Origin: Cyanobacterium stanieri LEGE 03274
GTDB lineage: Bacteria > Cyanobacteriota > Cyanobacteriia > Cyanobacteriales > Cyanobacteriaceae
Assembly: GCF_015207825.1 (NCBI RefSeq)
Contig: NZ_JADEWC010000008.1
Location: 54,653-118,652 of the forward strand
Length of the DNA: 64,000 nt
Reading direction: 5' to 3'
The notes beneath the pieces are model-generated. The model was not told where the DNA came from. It saw only the letters and a list, made by a program, of their open reading frames with translations, and did not search any database. Position numbers and translations under genes: made by a program. Below are positions 9,361-18,355 of the stretch, piece by piece (the stretch's first letter is position 1; each line of letters starts with the position of its first letter).

Positions 9361-9480
9361 ACCGTGTCATAAATTACATCTAGTTGGGAAAATTCATTAT
9401 AAATAGATTGTATCTTCCCAGCCCCACCGTGTAATAAATTACACGGCTAACGGTAGTTCGTTCAATAAATTGAACTAAGA
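9361..9480. repeat. Paired-palindrome repeat, copy 1
   Basis: Contains ATTATAAATAGATTGTATCTTCC, then the 20-base palindrome CCGTGTAATAAATTACACGG at 9427-9446, a spacer CTAACGGTAGTTC, then GTTCAATAAATTGAAC at 9460-9475. A degenerate half copy (CCGTGTCATAAATTACAT) lies just before it. The same order recurs at 26.5 and 43.2 kb, and in reverse at 11.9 kb. Confidence 0.85.
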
Positions 9481-9520
9481 TATATTTTGATTCAGGAATT
9501 CATCATAAACTATTATCACC

Positions 9521-9565
9521 TTTACTCCTCTACTCCCCATCACCCATACTCCCCATCACCTCTAA
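9521..9565. repeat. Short tandem CCCCATCA-type tract
   Basis: Imperfect tandem units ACTCCCCATCACCCAT and ACTCCCCATCACCTCT. This belongs to the class of short tandemly repeated sequences common between cyanobacterial genes. A similar tract in reverse complement lies near 55.38 kb. Confidence 0.6.
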
Positions 9566-10297
9566 CCTGCTTTACCATGGGTTACAAATTTGTTATCATG
9601 TGTGCCAGAAAAAGTTAATAAATTAAGCAAAACAAACCATTCAATTTATTTTTAATATAAAAAAAGAGATTTTTTATTATTGATAAATGGCCAAAATTAT
9701 CTCACTCAAAAAGTTAGCTATTGTTAATAGTGATGAACGATAAAACTGTTTTTTTGAGAATATTTAGAATTAATCATTGTGTCAATAAACCATTACAGAG
9801 GTTTTAATGAAAGCAAAAAAAAGGGGGTTGAGAAAAATTAATAAACCATATTACGGTAATAAGAATCTTTTAAAAATTATATGTTTAGAGAAATAAAAAA
9901 CTTAATACTAAATTAATAATCATCCAAAAACCTTACTATGATTAAATAAAAAATAATTTCAGAAAAATTAATAACCTTTCTACTACCTCCATTTAAAAAT
10001 ATAAAAAAAAGATTTTATATCTTATCTTTTCATTTATCAAGTCCTAACCTATAAACTTACTGATAATAATATTTAATAGATAACTTTTGAAAATATTATG
10101 ATTATTGTTAACAATTAACTATTATGACCATGATTAAAAGAATAAAAATATTATCGATCATTCCCCAAAAAACAAGACAAGAGTTGTTAAGATTTTCGGA
10201 TAACTCTTTACGGTTAATTGTTCACTGTTCACTCTTTCAATGTTATTATCAAATTGCAGCTAATTAGACAATTTGTAGAAGACTAGGAATAAATATT

Positions 10298-11896
10298 ATG
10301 AGTCAGGCGGCAATTTCTCCAGTGGTGCTAGTAATATTAGATGGATGGGGTTTTCGTGAAGATGATCGAGCAAATGCGATCGCCCTTGCCAAAACTCCTA
10401 TCATGGATACATTAATGGAAGTATATCCCCATACCCTTATCAATGCTTCAGGGAAGGCGGTGGGATTACCCCATGGACAGATGGGAAATTCAGAAGTAGG
10501 ACATTTAAACATTGGGGCAGGTAGAGTTGTACCCCAAGAATTAGTAAGAATTTCCGATGCAGTAGAAGATGGCTCAATATTTAGTAACCCTGCCCTAGAA
10601 TCAGTATGTCAAGATGTCATTACATCCAAAGGAAAATTACATTTAATGGGTTTATGTTCCGATGGTGGGGTACACTCCCACTTAGATCATTTAATTGGCT
10701 TATTAGATTTAGCTAAATTACAGGGCATTAGTGATGTATGTGTCCATGTAATTACCGATGGCAGAGATACTAACCCCACCGATGCCATTAACTATGTTAA
10801 AGCCATTCAAGAACATATCGACAAAATTGGTCTTGGTAAAATTGTAACTATCTGTGGTCGTTATTATGCCATGGATCGGGATCGTCGTTGGGATAGAACG
10901 AAAAAAGCCTATGATTTATATACCCAAGATGATCATATTATCGAAAAAAGTGCGATCGCCCTTATCGAAGAATCTTACCAACAAGACATCAACGACGAAT
11001 TTATCGAACCCACTCGCCTCGCTAAAGGTTCAATTCAAGCAGGAGATGGAGTAATATTTTATAACTTCCGCCCCGATAGAGCCCGTCAACTATGCTACGC
11101 CCTCACCATGGAAGAATTTGACGGCTTCGAGAGAGAATTAGTAAAACCCCTTAGTTTCGCTACCTTTACCCAATATGATCCTAATTTACCCGTTAAAGTA
11201 GCCTTTGAACCCGAACAATTAACCAATCTTTTAGGGGAAGTCATTGCCAATGCAGGATTAAAACAATTTCGTACTTCTGAAACCGAAAAATATCCCCATG
11301 TCACCTATTTCTTTAACGGTGGATTAGAACAACCTTTCGAGGGAGAAGATAGGGAATTAGTACAAAGTCCGATGGTATCTACCTATGATAAAGCCCCCGC
11401 CATGTCTGCGGAAAAATTAACTCAGGTGGCTTGTAAAGCCATCACCAAGGGAGAATATGCCTTTGTGGTGTTAAACTATGCTAACCCTGATATGGTAGGA
11501 CATACGGGAATGTTAGATAAGGCCGTAGAAGCCATTGAAGCGGTAGATAGATGTTTAGGAAAACTATTAGAAGCCATTAACCAAGTTAGTGGTACAGTGA
11601 TAATTACCGCAGACCATGGTAATGCTGAATATATGAGCGATGAGGAAAATAATCCTTGGACTGCCCACACCACAAATAAAGTACCCTTTATTCTAGTAGA
11701 AGGGGAAAAACGTAAAATCCCTGGCCATGGCGGTGATGTAAATCTTCGGGAAGATGGAAAACTAGCTGATATTGCCCCCACCATCCTCGAAATCCTCCAA
11801 TTAGCCCAACCTAACGAGATGACGGGGCGATCGATGATCCTCAAAGCAGAATATGATGTTAAAAAAAGTCGTACCCCTGTCAGTATTTCTGTTTAA
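10298..11896 (+). CDS. gpmI: Phosphoglycerate mutase, cofactor-independent
   Basis: Interconverts 3- and 2-phosphoglycerate in glycolysis with a metal-dependent phosphoserine mechanism. The alkaline-phosphatase-like fold is marked by VILDGWG (Asp15), the nucleophile Ser65 in GNSEVGHLNIG, the substrate-domain segment VHVITDGRDTNP, RYYAMDRDRRWDR, and metal ligands in NPDMVGHTG, TADHGNAE and WTAHTTNKVP. Length 532 aa is normal. It stands alone behind a long AT-rich leader. Confidence 0.98.
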   Translation: MSQAAISPVVLVILDGWGFREDDRANAIALAKTPIMDTLMEVYPHTLINASGKAVGLPHGQMGNSEVGHLNIGAGRVVPQELVRISDAVEDGSIFSNPALESVCQDVITSKGKLHLMGLCSDGGVHSHLDHLIGLLDLAKLQGISDVCVHVITDGRDTNPTDAINYVKAIQEHIDKIGLGKIVTICGRYYAMDRDRRWDRTKKAYDLYTQDDHIIEKSAIALIEESYQQDINDEFIEPTRLAKGSIQAGDGVIFYNFRPDRARQLCYALTMEEFDGFERELVKPLSFATFTQYDPNLPVKVAFEPEQLTNLLGEVIANAGLKQFRTSETEKYPHVTYFFNGGLEQPFEGEDRELVQSPMVSTYDKAPAMSAEKLTQVACKAITKGEYAFVVLNYANPDMVGHTGMLDKAVEAIEAVDRCLGKLLEAINQVSGTVIITADHGNAEYMSDEENNPWTAHTTNKVPFILVEGEKRKIPGHGGDVNLREDGKLADIAPTILEILQLAQPNEMTGRSMILKAEYDVKKSRTPVSISV

Positions 11897-11908
11897 AATC
11901 AACAATCT

Positions 11909-11993
11909 TAGTTCAATTCATTGAACATTCAGCATTAGCCGTGTAATAAATTACACGGTGGGGCAACTGCCAATATACAATCTACTTATAATG
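11909..11993. repeat. Paired-palindrome repeat, copy 2 (reverse)
   Basis: Here the order is reversed: GTTCAATTCATTGAAC, a spacer with GCATTAGCC, then CCGTGTAATAAATTACACGG and CAATATACAATCTACTTATAATG. It begins 13 bases after the gpmI stop. It could serve as a transcript 3' end, although no long T-run follows the first palindrome. Confidence 0.85.
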
Positions 11994-12064
11994 CTTTTTT
12001 TCCATCCCATAATCAGCCATAATAGAAAAGGCATCCATACTAAAATTATCAATATATTAACTTC

Positions 12065-12295
12065 ATGACAGCTTATCAACTCGTACAAATCGTTTGGGCA
12101 GTATCAGCCCTCTTATTAATAGTAGTAGTATTACTCCATTCCCCCAAAGGAGACGGTTTAGGTGGTATCGGTGGACAAGCTCAATTATTCACCAGCGTAA
12201 AAACCGCAGAAGCTACCCTGAATCGTATTACCTGGGCCTTAAGCATCACCTTTGTAGCCCTAACCATTGTCTTAAGTGCAGGTTGGTTAAGCTAA
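12065..12295 (+). CDS. secG: Preprotein translocase subunit SecG
   Basis: Small inner/thylakoid membrane subunit that stimulates SecYEG protein export. The 76-aa protein has two membrane helices (about 7-24 and 52-72) joined by a loop with the family signature HSPKGDGLGGIGGQAQLF, followed by AEATLNRITW. Length is standard. It converges with the permease gene over a hairpin. Confidence 0.95.
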   Translation: MTAYQLVQIVWAVSALLLIVVVLLHSPKGDGLGGIGGQAQLFTSVKTAEATLNRITWALSITFVALTIVLSAGWLS

Positions 12296-12303
12296 AATCT
12301 GAA

Positions 12304-12320
12304 GGTGGGCAATGCCCACC
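12304..12320. terminator. Hairpin between convergent secG and permease genes
   Basis: GGTGGGC-AAT-GCCCACC forms a 7-bp GC-rich stem nine bases after the secG stop, followed only by AACTTT. It is a plausible weak or bidirectional terminator. A near copy, GGTGGGCAATGCCACC, occurs inside a repeat near 32.56 kb, so it may be repeat-derived. Confidence 0.45.
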
Positions 12321-12350
12321 AACTTTGAAAATAAATAACCCTTCTCATCA

Positions 12351-13379
12351 TTATTCCGTTTCACCACCCCACTTATCCAAAATATCCTTAAACAAAACTT
12401 CCTCCACCCAAGTTTTAACTACCACCGTCAAAGGAAGGGCTAATAATAAGCCAATTACCCCAAAGGATTGGGCAAAAAATATTTGAGCAAACAAAGTCAC
12501 CGCAGGTAACAAAGAAACTTTATCAGCCATCACCTTAGGAGTTAACCAATAACTTTCTATATTTTGAATCATAAAATACCAAATCAAAATTGCCACAATT
12601 TTCCAAGGAGAATCAAGAAGGGCAATCATTACGGGGAAAACAACGCTAATAGTGGGGCCAATATTGGGAATAAAGTTTAAAAGTCCTGCTAAAAGGGCAT
12701 GGACTAACACCAATTTTACTTGAAATATCAATAAACCAACACCGCTTAAAGTACCAATAAATAAACAATTAATTAAAATTCCACTTAGCCAACCAACAAT
12801 CGCACCTTCACTTTTATCAAAAATTTCCGAGGCACGACGACGATAAAAAGAAGGGAAAAGTTTTAGACAATAATGACGATAACGAGAAGGATTAAGTAAA
12901 AAAACCACCGTTAAAAATAAGACAAATCCTATCTGTAAAGCAACCGCTACCACATTAGAAAAAACTACCAAAAAATTATTGAATAAGTTACTACCCAAGG
13001 AAGAATAACTACTGATAATATCATTGAAGCTAGGTACAGCAAAATTACCTTCCACATAATTACTATAAAAATTTTCCAAACTTGGATTAATCTCTTCCCA
13101 TACCCTCGGTAAAGTATTGATTAATAATTGAAACTGTTCAATGAAAGGGGGTAAAATAACTATTACTAAAATATTGAGAATAATTACCGAAATTACGCTA
13201 ATAGCCAACGTTGCATATTTACGACTAACATTGAAATCTAAAAAAACCCTAACTAAACGATTGAGGGCTACGGCAAATATCATCGCCATAAAAATTAGTA
13301 ACATTAGTTGTTGAATTTTCCACAACACATAAAGGGAAATTAAAAAAACTAGAAAACCGATGGATTGTCCAAAATTCAT
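12351..13379 (-). CDS. AI-2E family transporter (PerM/YdiK type)
   Basis: Polytopic inner membrane protein of 342 aa with seven or eight hydrophobic segments. The family pattern is clear: an N-terminal pair of helices, a soluble segment with FIEQFQLLINTLPRVWEEI, then the membrane core ending LLNFIPNIGPTISVVFPVMIAL and SLLPAVTLFAQIFFAQSFGVIGLLLALPLTVVVKTWVEEVLF. Members export small molecules or ions (AI-2, or Na+/H+ exchange in some); the substrate here cannot be told. The ATG is followed at once by hydrophobic sequence. Confidence 0.9.
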   Translation of the reverse strand: MNFGQSIGFLVFLISLYVLWKIQQLMLLIFMAMIFAVALNRLVRVFLDFNVSRKYATLAISVISVIILNILVIVILPPFIEQFQLLINTLPRVWEEINPSLENFYSNYVEGNFAVPSFNDIISSYSSLGSNLFNNFLVVFSNVVAVALQIGFVLFLTVVFLLNPSRYRHYCLKLFPSFYRRRASEIFDKSEGAIVGWLSGILINCLFIGTLSGVGLLIFQVKLVLVHALLAGLLNFIPNIGPTISVVFPVMIALLDSPWKIVAILIWYFMIQNIESYWLTPKVMADKVSLLPAVTLFAQIFFAQSFGVIGLLLALPLTVVVKTWVEEVLFKDILDKWGGETE

Positions 13380-13618
13380 AAAGTTATTTATTGCAATATA
13401 AATTGTGATAATCTGTTAATTCTTTTTAGAAAACCAATATTTTTTATTTTTTACCCTAACAATATTTTCTTAGTCTCATTATATTTTTTGTTTTATCATT
13501 CCGTATCATAAAAATTTAGCTAAATTGATTTATTCAACTACCTTGATGAAGAAAAAAGAAAAAAGTATTTTATAGTAAAATCATTGTAGAGCTTTATGGT
13601 CTTAAAAATATTATTAAT

Positions 13619-13807
13619 ATGAATAACCAACCTAATCATAATCCCTTCATCCTCGAATTGGGCATTAGCCTTTTAACCCCCCCCATCCTTTTGGGCTTAA
13701 CCATTAGTCGTGAGGTGGGTGAAATGATGGATAACCTCGGCAGCGCTAGTGAAGAAATCTTCCGAGGGCAACATCTACCCATACTCAAAACTAAACCAAA
13801 AACTTAA
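13619..13807 (+). CDS. Small hypothetical protein
   Basis: A 62-aa frame with a hydrophobic stretch ELGISLLTPPILLGLTIS (about 13-30), then REVGEMMDNLGSASEEIFRGQ and a basic end. It sits 63 bp upstream of the next gene on the same strand, so the two may be one transcript. The upstream region (TATAGTAAAATCATTG) is AT-rich with no clear Shine-Dalgarno. I do not recognise a family; composition and position suggest a real gene. Confidence 0.55.
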   Translation: MNNQPNHNPFILELGISLLTPPILLGLTISREVGEMMDNLGSASEEIFRGQHLPILKTKPKT

Positions 13808-13870
13808 TTAACATCTCCGTCCAAAGTGTGATAACTTTTTGACAGATTATTTTTTACGGAAAAACTTACC

Positions 13871-14557
13871 ATGGCTTCTCATCATCACGATTCCGAGAAA
13901 AAAACCACTTCTTCCCCCGACACCCACAAGAAGCGCTATAAAATTTTAGTAGGTAATGGGTGTCATCAGGCGATCGCCGAGGTTTATGGTATATTAGTAC
14001 CCCCTGCCGAAGAAAATAGTTGTCATAGCCTTATTTTGCCCGATGGCTACACCCTCGAAGCAACCTTCAAAGATGCTCGACTCAAGTGGTTAGCCCACAA
14101 CAAACAACAAGTATTAGGGGCGCACTGGTTTCGGGGTTACCCTAAAATGAAAGATGATAAATTAGTCGGCTTTCAAATAGTCGCTTGGGATATGGATATG
14201 CCCACCAACCCCAAAGGGTGGGAAACATGGGAATTTATCGGCATTTGGACAGTGCAAAAAAATCTCACCGTACAACGTTCCATGGGTTTAAAGGAAATTC
14301 GTGAACAGGCTAAGGAAACAGGGTTTATTAAAAAATTTAAATACACCTTTAATAATACCTATGATTGGTTAAAAAGCAAAAAATTGTGGACAGGATATGT
14401 CTATAAAATACTTTGTCGTCGAGAAAAAGATACCCTTAAAATACAAAAAGTAATACCCTACGCTTGTCCCCGAGTAAAACCCGTACCAAGAAATAAAACC
14501 CATAACCAGAATACATCACCCCAAGGAAAATCCCCTAAAACTCTCAAAGAAACATAA
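13871..14557 (+). CDS. Conserved-looking soluble protein, unknown
   Basis: 228 aa, no membrane segment or signal peptide. The N-terminus is polar and His-rich (MASHHHDSEKK). Residues about 25-145 form a compact beta-rich domain with repeated Trp (LKWLAHNK, GAHWFRGYPKM, WETWEFIGIWTVQ), then a basic linker and a disordered Pro/Asn/Lys-rich end. The ATG lies in a CCATGG context after a short T-run. Function unknown; the aromatic beta-strand pattern would fit a ligand- or RNA-binding fold, but that is only a guess. Confidence 0.7.
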   Translation: MASHHHDSEKKTTSSPDTHKKRYKILVGNGCHQAIAEVYGILVPPAEENSCHSLILPDGYTLEATFKDARLKWLAHNKQQVLGAHWFRGYPKMKDDKLVGFQIVAWDMDMPTNPKGWETWEFIGIWTVQKNLTVQRSMGLKEIREQAKETGFIKKFKYTFNNTYDWLKSKKLWTGYVYKILCRREKDTLKIQKVIPYACPRVKPVPRNKTHNQNTSPQGKSPKTLKET

Positions 14558-14650
14558 TGTAACATCCCTAATAACTTTTTCGGTATCTCACATTCTCAAA
14601 TAAATAACTATCATAGAGGATAATTACTAAGGGCGAATAATATTATTTTA

Positions 14651-15982
14651 ATGGACGCTATTTTTGATCTTGACCTAATTAATACCGTAAAAGTCCTCAA
14701 ATTAAATAGACTTTCGATTGTGCGATTTAAATATGATCATATCATTCAAACTAAATCTAAAAATAAGCAAATTCCTTCAGCTACTGTCGAAAAGGTTTTT
14801 GACTGTCATGAGTGTCAAAATTATCAGCCTGATCAAGAAATAAAATATAATAAATTATCACAATCATCATTGCTTATTTATGCTTGGAAAATAGCTCCTA
14901 AAATTGCTATTTTAGAAACCCCTGAACAAATCATTAAACATCGTCAGGGGGAAGATTGGACAGAACTTTTTCAACTTAATTTAATCAACTCTTTATTATT
15001 TATTCCCCTTTATTTAGAAAGACAAAAAACCACATATCAACCCAATATTTTAGGAAGTTTAATATTACAAAGTTATGGTGCAAAACAATGGACAGACGCT
15101 GACATAGAAGTATTTAAATGGATTGGAAAAAAAGTGAGTGCAGATATTATTAATCAACAAACCGTAGCTAAAACCCAATCCCTCGTCAACGAGCGCACCA
15201 GTCAACTAAAATTCAGCCTCGATGTACAAGCAAAATTATCTAGTAAACTACGATTTCATTTAGAAGAATTAAGGGAATCTAATCGAGTAAAAGATGAATT
15301 TATTGCCAGTATGAGTGATGCATTAAAAACCCCTTTATCTAATCTCAAAACAGGGCTTAAAATGCTTAAATTACGCAATAAAAATAAATCTTTGGAATTA
15401 TATATTAATATCTTAGAACAAGAATGCGATAAAGAAATTAATTTAGTTGATAACCTTTTAACTATTCAACAATTACGGGTTAAAGAAATAGAAATTAGTC
15501 CTCAAAAAATTCATTTATCTTCTTTTTTACAAGATATTAGACAAAATTTTATTAATCAATTAGCCCACCATCAATTAAGTTTAAATATTAGCTCTCAATT
15601 AGATTTTTTATTAACAGATTTAAAAAGTCTTGACTTAATAATTAAAGAATTAGTGCTTAACGCCATTAAATTTTCTACCGCCCAAACCGTAATATATTTA
15701 ATTTTTGAGAGAAATGGTAATGGTTTTATCATCGAAATATCTAATATTGGAGCAAAAATTGCCCCTGAGGAGCAAGAAAATATTTTTCAACCCTTTTATC
15801 AGGGTAGTAACGTAGAAAATGTTACCAATGGAGGTACAGGGTTAGGACTTGCTTTAGTTAAGTCTTTGATAGAGAATTTAAATGGTACTATTGAAGTTTC
15901 TAGTATTTTGTCCCCTAATTCTAAAGACTATATCAACACTTTTACCATAACTTTACCGCAAGAAGTGCATGAAGTTTACTGA
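14651..15982 (+). CDS. GAF sensor histidine-kinase-like protein lacking the H-box histidine
   Basis: 443 aa, cytosolic. Residues about 1-175 look like a GAF domain (ILGSLILQSYGAKQWTDADIEVFKWIGKK marks its end). A coiled coil leads to a HisKA-like helix pair near 212-275. The position of the phospho-accepting His is Asp223: MSDALKTPL replaces the usual MSHELRTPL. The ATPase domain appears intact, with N-box ELVLNAIKFS and G2 box NGGTGLGLALVKSLIE. It could bind ATP but not autophosphorylate at the normal site, so it may act as a scaffold, an allosteric subunit of another kinase, or a phosphatase. It overlaps the UbiB-family gene by 14 bases, which implies translational coupling. Confidence 0.88.
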   Translation: MDAIFDLDLINTVKVLKLNRLSIVRFKYDHIIQTKSKNKQIPSATVEKVFDCHECQNYQPDQEIKYNKLSQSSLLIYAWKIAPKIAILETPEQIIKHRQGEDWTELFQLNLINSLLFIPLYLERQKTTYQPNILGSLILQSYGAKQWTDADIEVFKWIGKKVSADIINQQTVAKTQSLVNERTSQLKFSLDVQAKLSSKLRFHLEELRESNRVKDEFIASMSDALKTPLSNLKTGLKMLKLRNKNKSLELYINILEQECDKEINLVDNLLTIQQLRVKEIEISPQKIHLSSFLQDIRQNFINQLAHHQLSLNISSQLDFLLTDLKSLDLIIKELVLNAIKFSTAQTVIYLIFERNGNGFIIEISNIGAKIAPEEQENIFQPFYQGSNVENVTNGGTGLGLALVKSLIENLNGTIEVSSILSPNSKDYINTFTITLPQEVHEVY

Positions 15983-17630
15983 GCCTAACATATCATGGGA
16001 GCGTAATAATTATTCTCCTTTTCAACGTCAATGGCAGATTTTTAACATTGCCCTCCGATTTACATTTTACCTTTTTAAAGATTTTTGTTTACAAAAAAAT
16101 AGCTCTTTTCAACGGCATAAAAGAGCGCAATGGTTAGTTAATAAATTAATTGAATTAGGCCCTACTTTTATTAAAATTGGTCAGGCTTTATCCACTCGTC
16201 CAGATTTAATTCCCATCGAATATATTGACGAACTTAGTAAGTTACAAGATCGAGTTCCTGCTTTTTCTTCCCAAGAGGCGATCGCCCTTATAGAAGCAGA
16301 ATTAAACACCTCAGTATATAGCATATATCAAGAATTTGAACCGATTCCCATCGCCGCAGCCAGTTTAGGACAAGTACATTGGGCAAAATTAAGAACAGGA
16401 GAAGAAGTAGTAATTAAGGTACAAAGAAAAGGATTAGATAAACTATTTAACTTAGATTTTCAAGTCTTAAAACAAATTATTACCATGGGAAATCGTATTT
16501 TACCTGGGTTTAAAAAATATGAATTAAACTTAGTTTATCAAGAATTTTTTGAGCTTTTATTCTCAGAAATAGACTATATAAATGAAGGGAAAAACGCTGA
16601 ACGATTTAGGGAAAACTTTAAAAAAGATCCCAAAATAGTAGCCCCTAAAGTATATTGGCAATACACCACCGCCAAAATTTTAACCCTCGAATTTTTACCA
16701 GGCATCAAAATTAACGATAAAGAAACCCTACAAAAAAAAGGGATTGCCCTCAAACCCCTCATTGAAACAGGTATTTGTAGTTATCTCAAACAACTTTTAG
16801 AAGACGGATTTTTTCAAACCGACCCCCACCCCGGTAATATGGCAGTAAGAGAAGATGGTGCAATTATTTTCTACGACTTCGGCACCATGGCGCAGGTAAA
16901 AGGATTAGCCCAAGAACAAATGATCCAAACTTTTTTTGCTATCTTGCGTAAAGACACCGATAAAGTCTTAGATATGCTCATTTACATGGGTTTGATAGAG
17001 AGAGTTTCAGACATGACGGCAGTAAAAAGATTAATTAGTTTTTTACTCGAAAAATTTAGAGATAAACCCGTAGATGTTAATGCCTTCCAAGAAATTAGCA
17101 CCGAAATTTATGTAATGTTTGAGCAACAACCCTTCCGTTTACCACCGCAAATGACATTTATCGTCAAGGCTTTAACTACCCTCGATGGTATTGCCCGTAA
17201 CCTAGATCCAGAATACAACCTCATGGCCGCTAGTCAACCTTTTATTAAAAATATTGTCAGTGCTGGTAATAGAGGAAACCTATTAGTAACAATTTTTAAC
17301 CAGACTAAAATATTTATTCAAGAAAAAATTAATAAACCCTCCTCCCTTGAAAGTTTTATGCAAGATTTTCAGGGAAAATTAGATGGGGGAGAGTTACAAA
17401 TTAAGGTGCGCTCTTTGGAAACAGAACGAATATTTAAAAACATTTATTTAGCCTTAAAAACTATTCTTTATGGCTCTTTAATGGGTTTTTCTTTACTAAA
17501 TGCCATTTTAATAGCATCTACTATTTATAGTCAATGGGCATTTTTTTTATTTGGTTTAACAGGTTTATTTGCTCTTTTTTTCCTTCGTTCTATTATTACT
17601 TTAACTTTACAGGAACGACTTTTAAAATAA
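15969..17630 (+). CDS. ABC1/UbiB-family atypical kinase
   Basis: 553 aa. Family signatures are in order: KxGQ motif GPTFIKIGQALSTRPDLIP, Ala-rich loop AAASLGQVHWAKL, the catalytic core EFLPGIKIND, DPHPGNMAV and the metal-binding YDFGTM. Two hydrophobic helices at the C-terminus (about 495-550) tether it to a membrane. ABC1 kinases in phototrophs support quinone or prenyl-lipid metabolism and photosynthetic stress tolerance. The start overlaps the end of the upstream degenerate kinase, so the two share a transcript. Confidence 0.93.
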   Translation: MKFTEPNISWERNNYSPFQRQWQIFNIALRFTFYLFKDFCLQKNSSFQRHKRAQWLVNKLIELGPTFIKIGQALSTRPDLIPIEYIDELSKLQDRVPAFSSQEAIALIEAELNTSVYSIYQEFEPIPIAAASLGQVHWAKLRTGEEVVIKVQRKGLDKLFNLDFQVLKQIITMGNRILPGFKKYELNLVYQEFFELLFSEIDYINEGKNAERFRENFKKDPKIVAPKVYWQYTTAKILTLEFLPGIKINDKETLQKKGIALKPLIETGICSYLKQLLEDGFFQTDPHPGNMAVREDGAIIFYDFGTMAQVKGLAQEQMIQTFFAILRKDTDKVLDMLIYMGLIERVSDMTAVKRLISFLLEKFRDKPVDVNAFQEISTEIYVMFEQQPFRLPPQMTFIVKALTTLDGIARNLDPEYNLMAASQPFIKNIVSAGNRGNLLVTIFNQTKIFIQEKINKPSSLESFMQDFQGKLDGGELQIKVRSLETERIFKNIYLALKTILYGSLMGFSLLNAILIASTIYSQWAFFLFGLTGLFALFFLRSIITLTLQERLLK

Positions 17631-17850
17631 ATTTATGACATTTTAGACACCTTTGTTCATTAATTTTATTCCTTTAACCTCAGTTCGGGATTTATAAGTA
17701 TGGTAGGGAACGTAGCATGATACCTCCGTAAAGGTTACAGGTTATTAATTGTCTATTGTTTAAACCTTGCCACACCTAAACTATAAATCAAGGTTAAAAT
17801 TATTGAATAATTAGCTATAAAAAATAAATATACAAAAGGAAAACTAACCC

Positions 17851-18288
17851 ATGGAATATGTGGATATTTTTGAAAAAATAGAAGGGGATTTATCCCAGCG
17901 CGTCAAAGACTTACAAAAAAAGCAACAGGAATTATTAGAACAAAAAAAATTTCTCACCGAAGCAAAGCAAAAAATCCACGGCTTTTTGAGTGATGCCAAC
18001 GAAATCAGACAAGTATTAGAATTTCATCCCCATTTAGTAGAAGTCGTCAGAGAGGAGTTAGACAAAATATTTGCCGTCAATGCTCCTTCCCATAACCTCA
18101 AACTACCCAACACAAACCCTAGAAAAACCAGCCCCAATAATCCCCTACCCCAAAGCAAGGAAGTAGAGGTAAATTTACCCACCGAGGGAATGAAAAAAAC
18201 AAAAGAGCCAGAAAAAATACAATTTTTCCCCTACGTGAACATGGAAGGGAAAACCACTCGCCCCCCCGAATCCAAAGACAAAGAATAA
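17851..18288 (+). CDS. Coiled-coil protein, unknown
   Basis: 145 aa. Residues about 10-55 are a heptad-rich coiled coil (DLQKKQQELLEQKKFLTEAKQKI), followed by a short helical block (EIRQVLEFHPHLVEVVREELDKIF) and a disordered Pro/Lys/Glu-rich tail. GGAAAACTAACCC precedes the ATG. No family recognised. It converges with the pilin operon over a perfect palindrome. Confidence 0.65.
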   Translation: MEYVDIFEKIEGDLSQRVKDLQKKQQELLEQKKFLTEAKQKIHGFLSDANEIRQVLEFHPHLVEVVREELDKIFAVNAPSHNLKLPNTNPRKTSPNNPLPQSKEVEVNLPTEGMKKTKEPEKIQFFPYVNMEGKTTRPPESKDKE

Positions 18289-18321
18289 TCTTTAATTCTC
18301 TATTGGCAGAATTTACCCTAA

Positions 18322-18341
18322 CAAGGGGTTTAAACCCCTTG
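18322..18341. terminator. Bidirectional terminator palindrome
   Basis: CAAGGGGTTTAAACCCCTTG is a perfect 20-base palindrome lying between the stops of two convergent genes. It would fold in both transcripts. T-runs are short (AATAATTATT), so strength is uncertain. Confidence 0.6.
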
Positions 18342-18355
18342 CCAAACATAAATAA

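Larger units (their letters stand above)
9337..10297. other. Repeat-rich, gene-free interval between rnhB and gpmI
   Basis: 961 bp without a credible gene on either strand. The first 250 bp carry a paired-palindrome repeat and a short heptamer-like tract. The remaining 700 bp are very AT-rich, with many A and T runs, and give only short meaningless frames. A long untranslated leader for gpmI is possible. Confidence 0.6.

Noticed and set aside
9337..10297. tRNA or structured RNA gene in the long gap
   Set aside because: I searched by eye for tRNA arms (GTTCRANNC and CCA ends) and saw none; the GTTCAAT motif there belongs to the palindromic repeat.
12094..12486. 130-aa plus-strand frame overlapping secG and the permease
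   Set aside because: It is out of frame with SecG and crosses the hairpin and the convergent gene; composition is random.
17690..17760. NtcA-type GTA-N8-TAC site before the coiled-coil gene
   Set aside because: The closest match, GTAGCATGATAC, has six bases between the half-sites, not eight.
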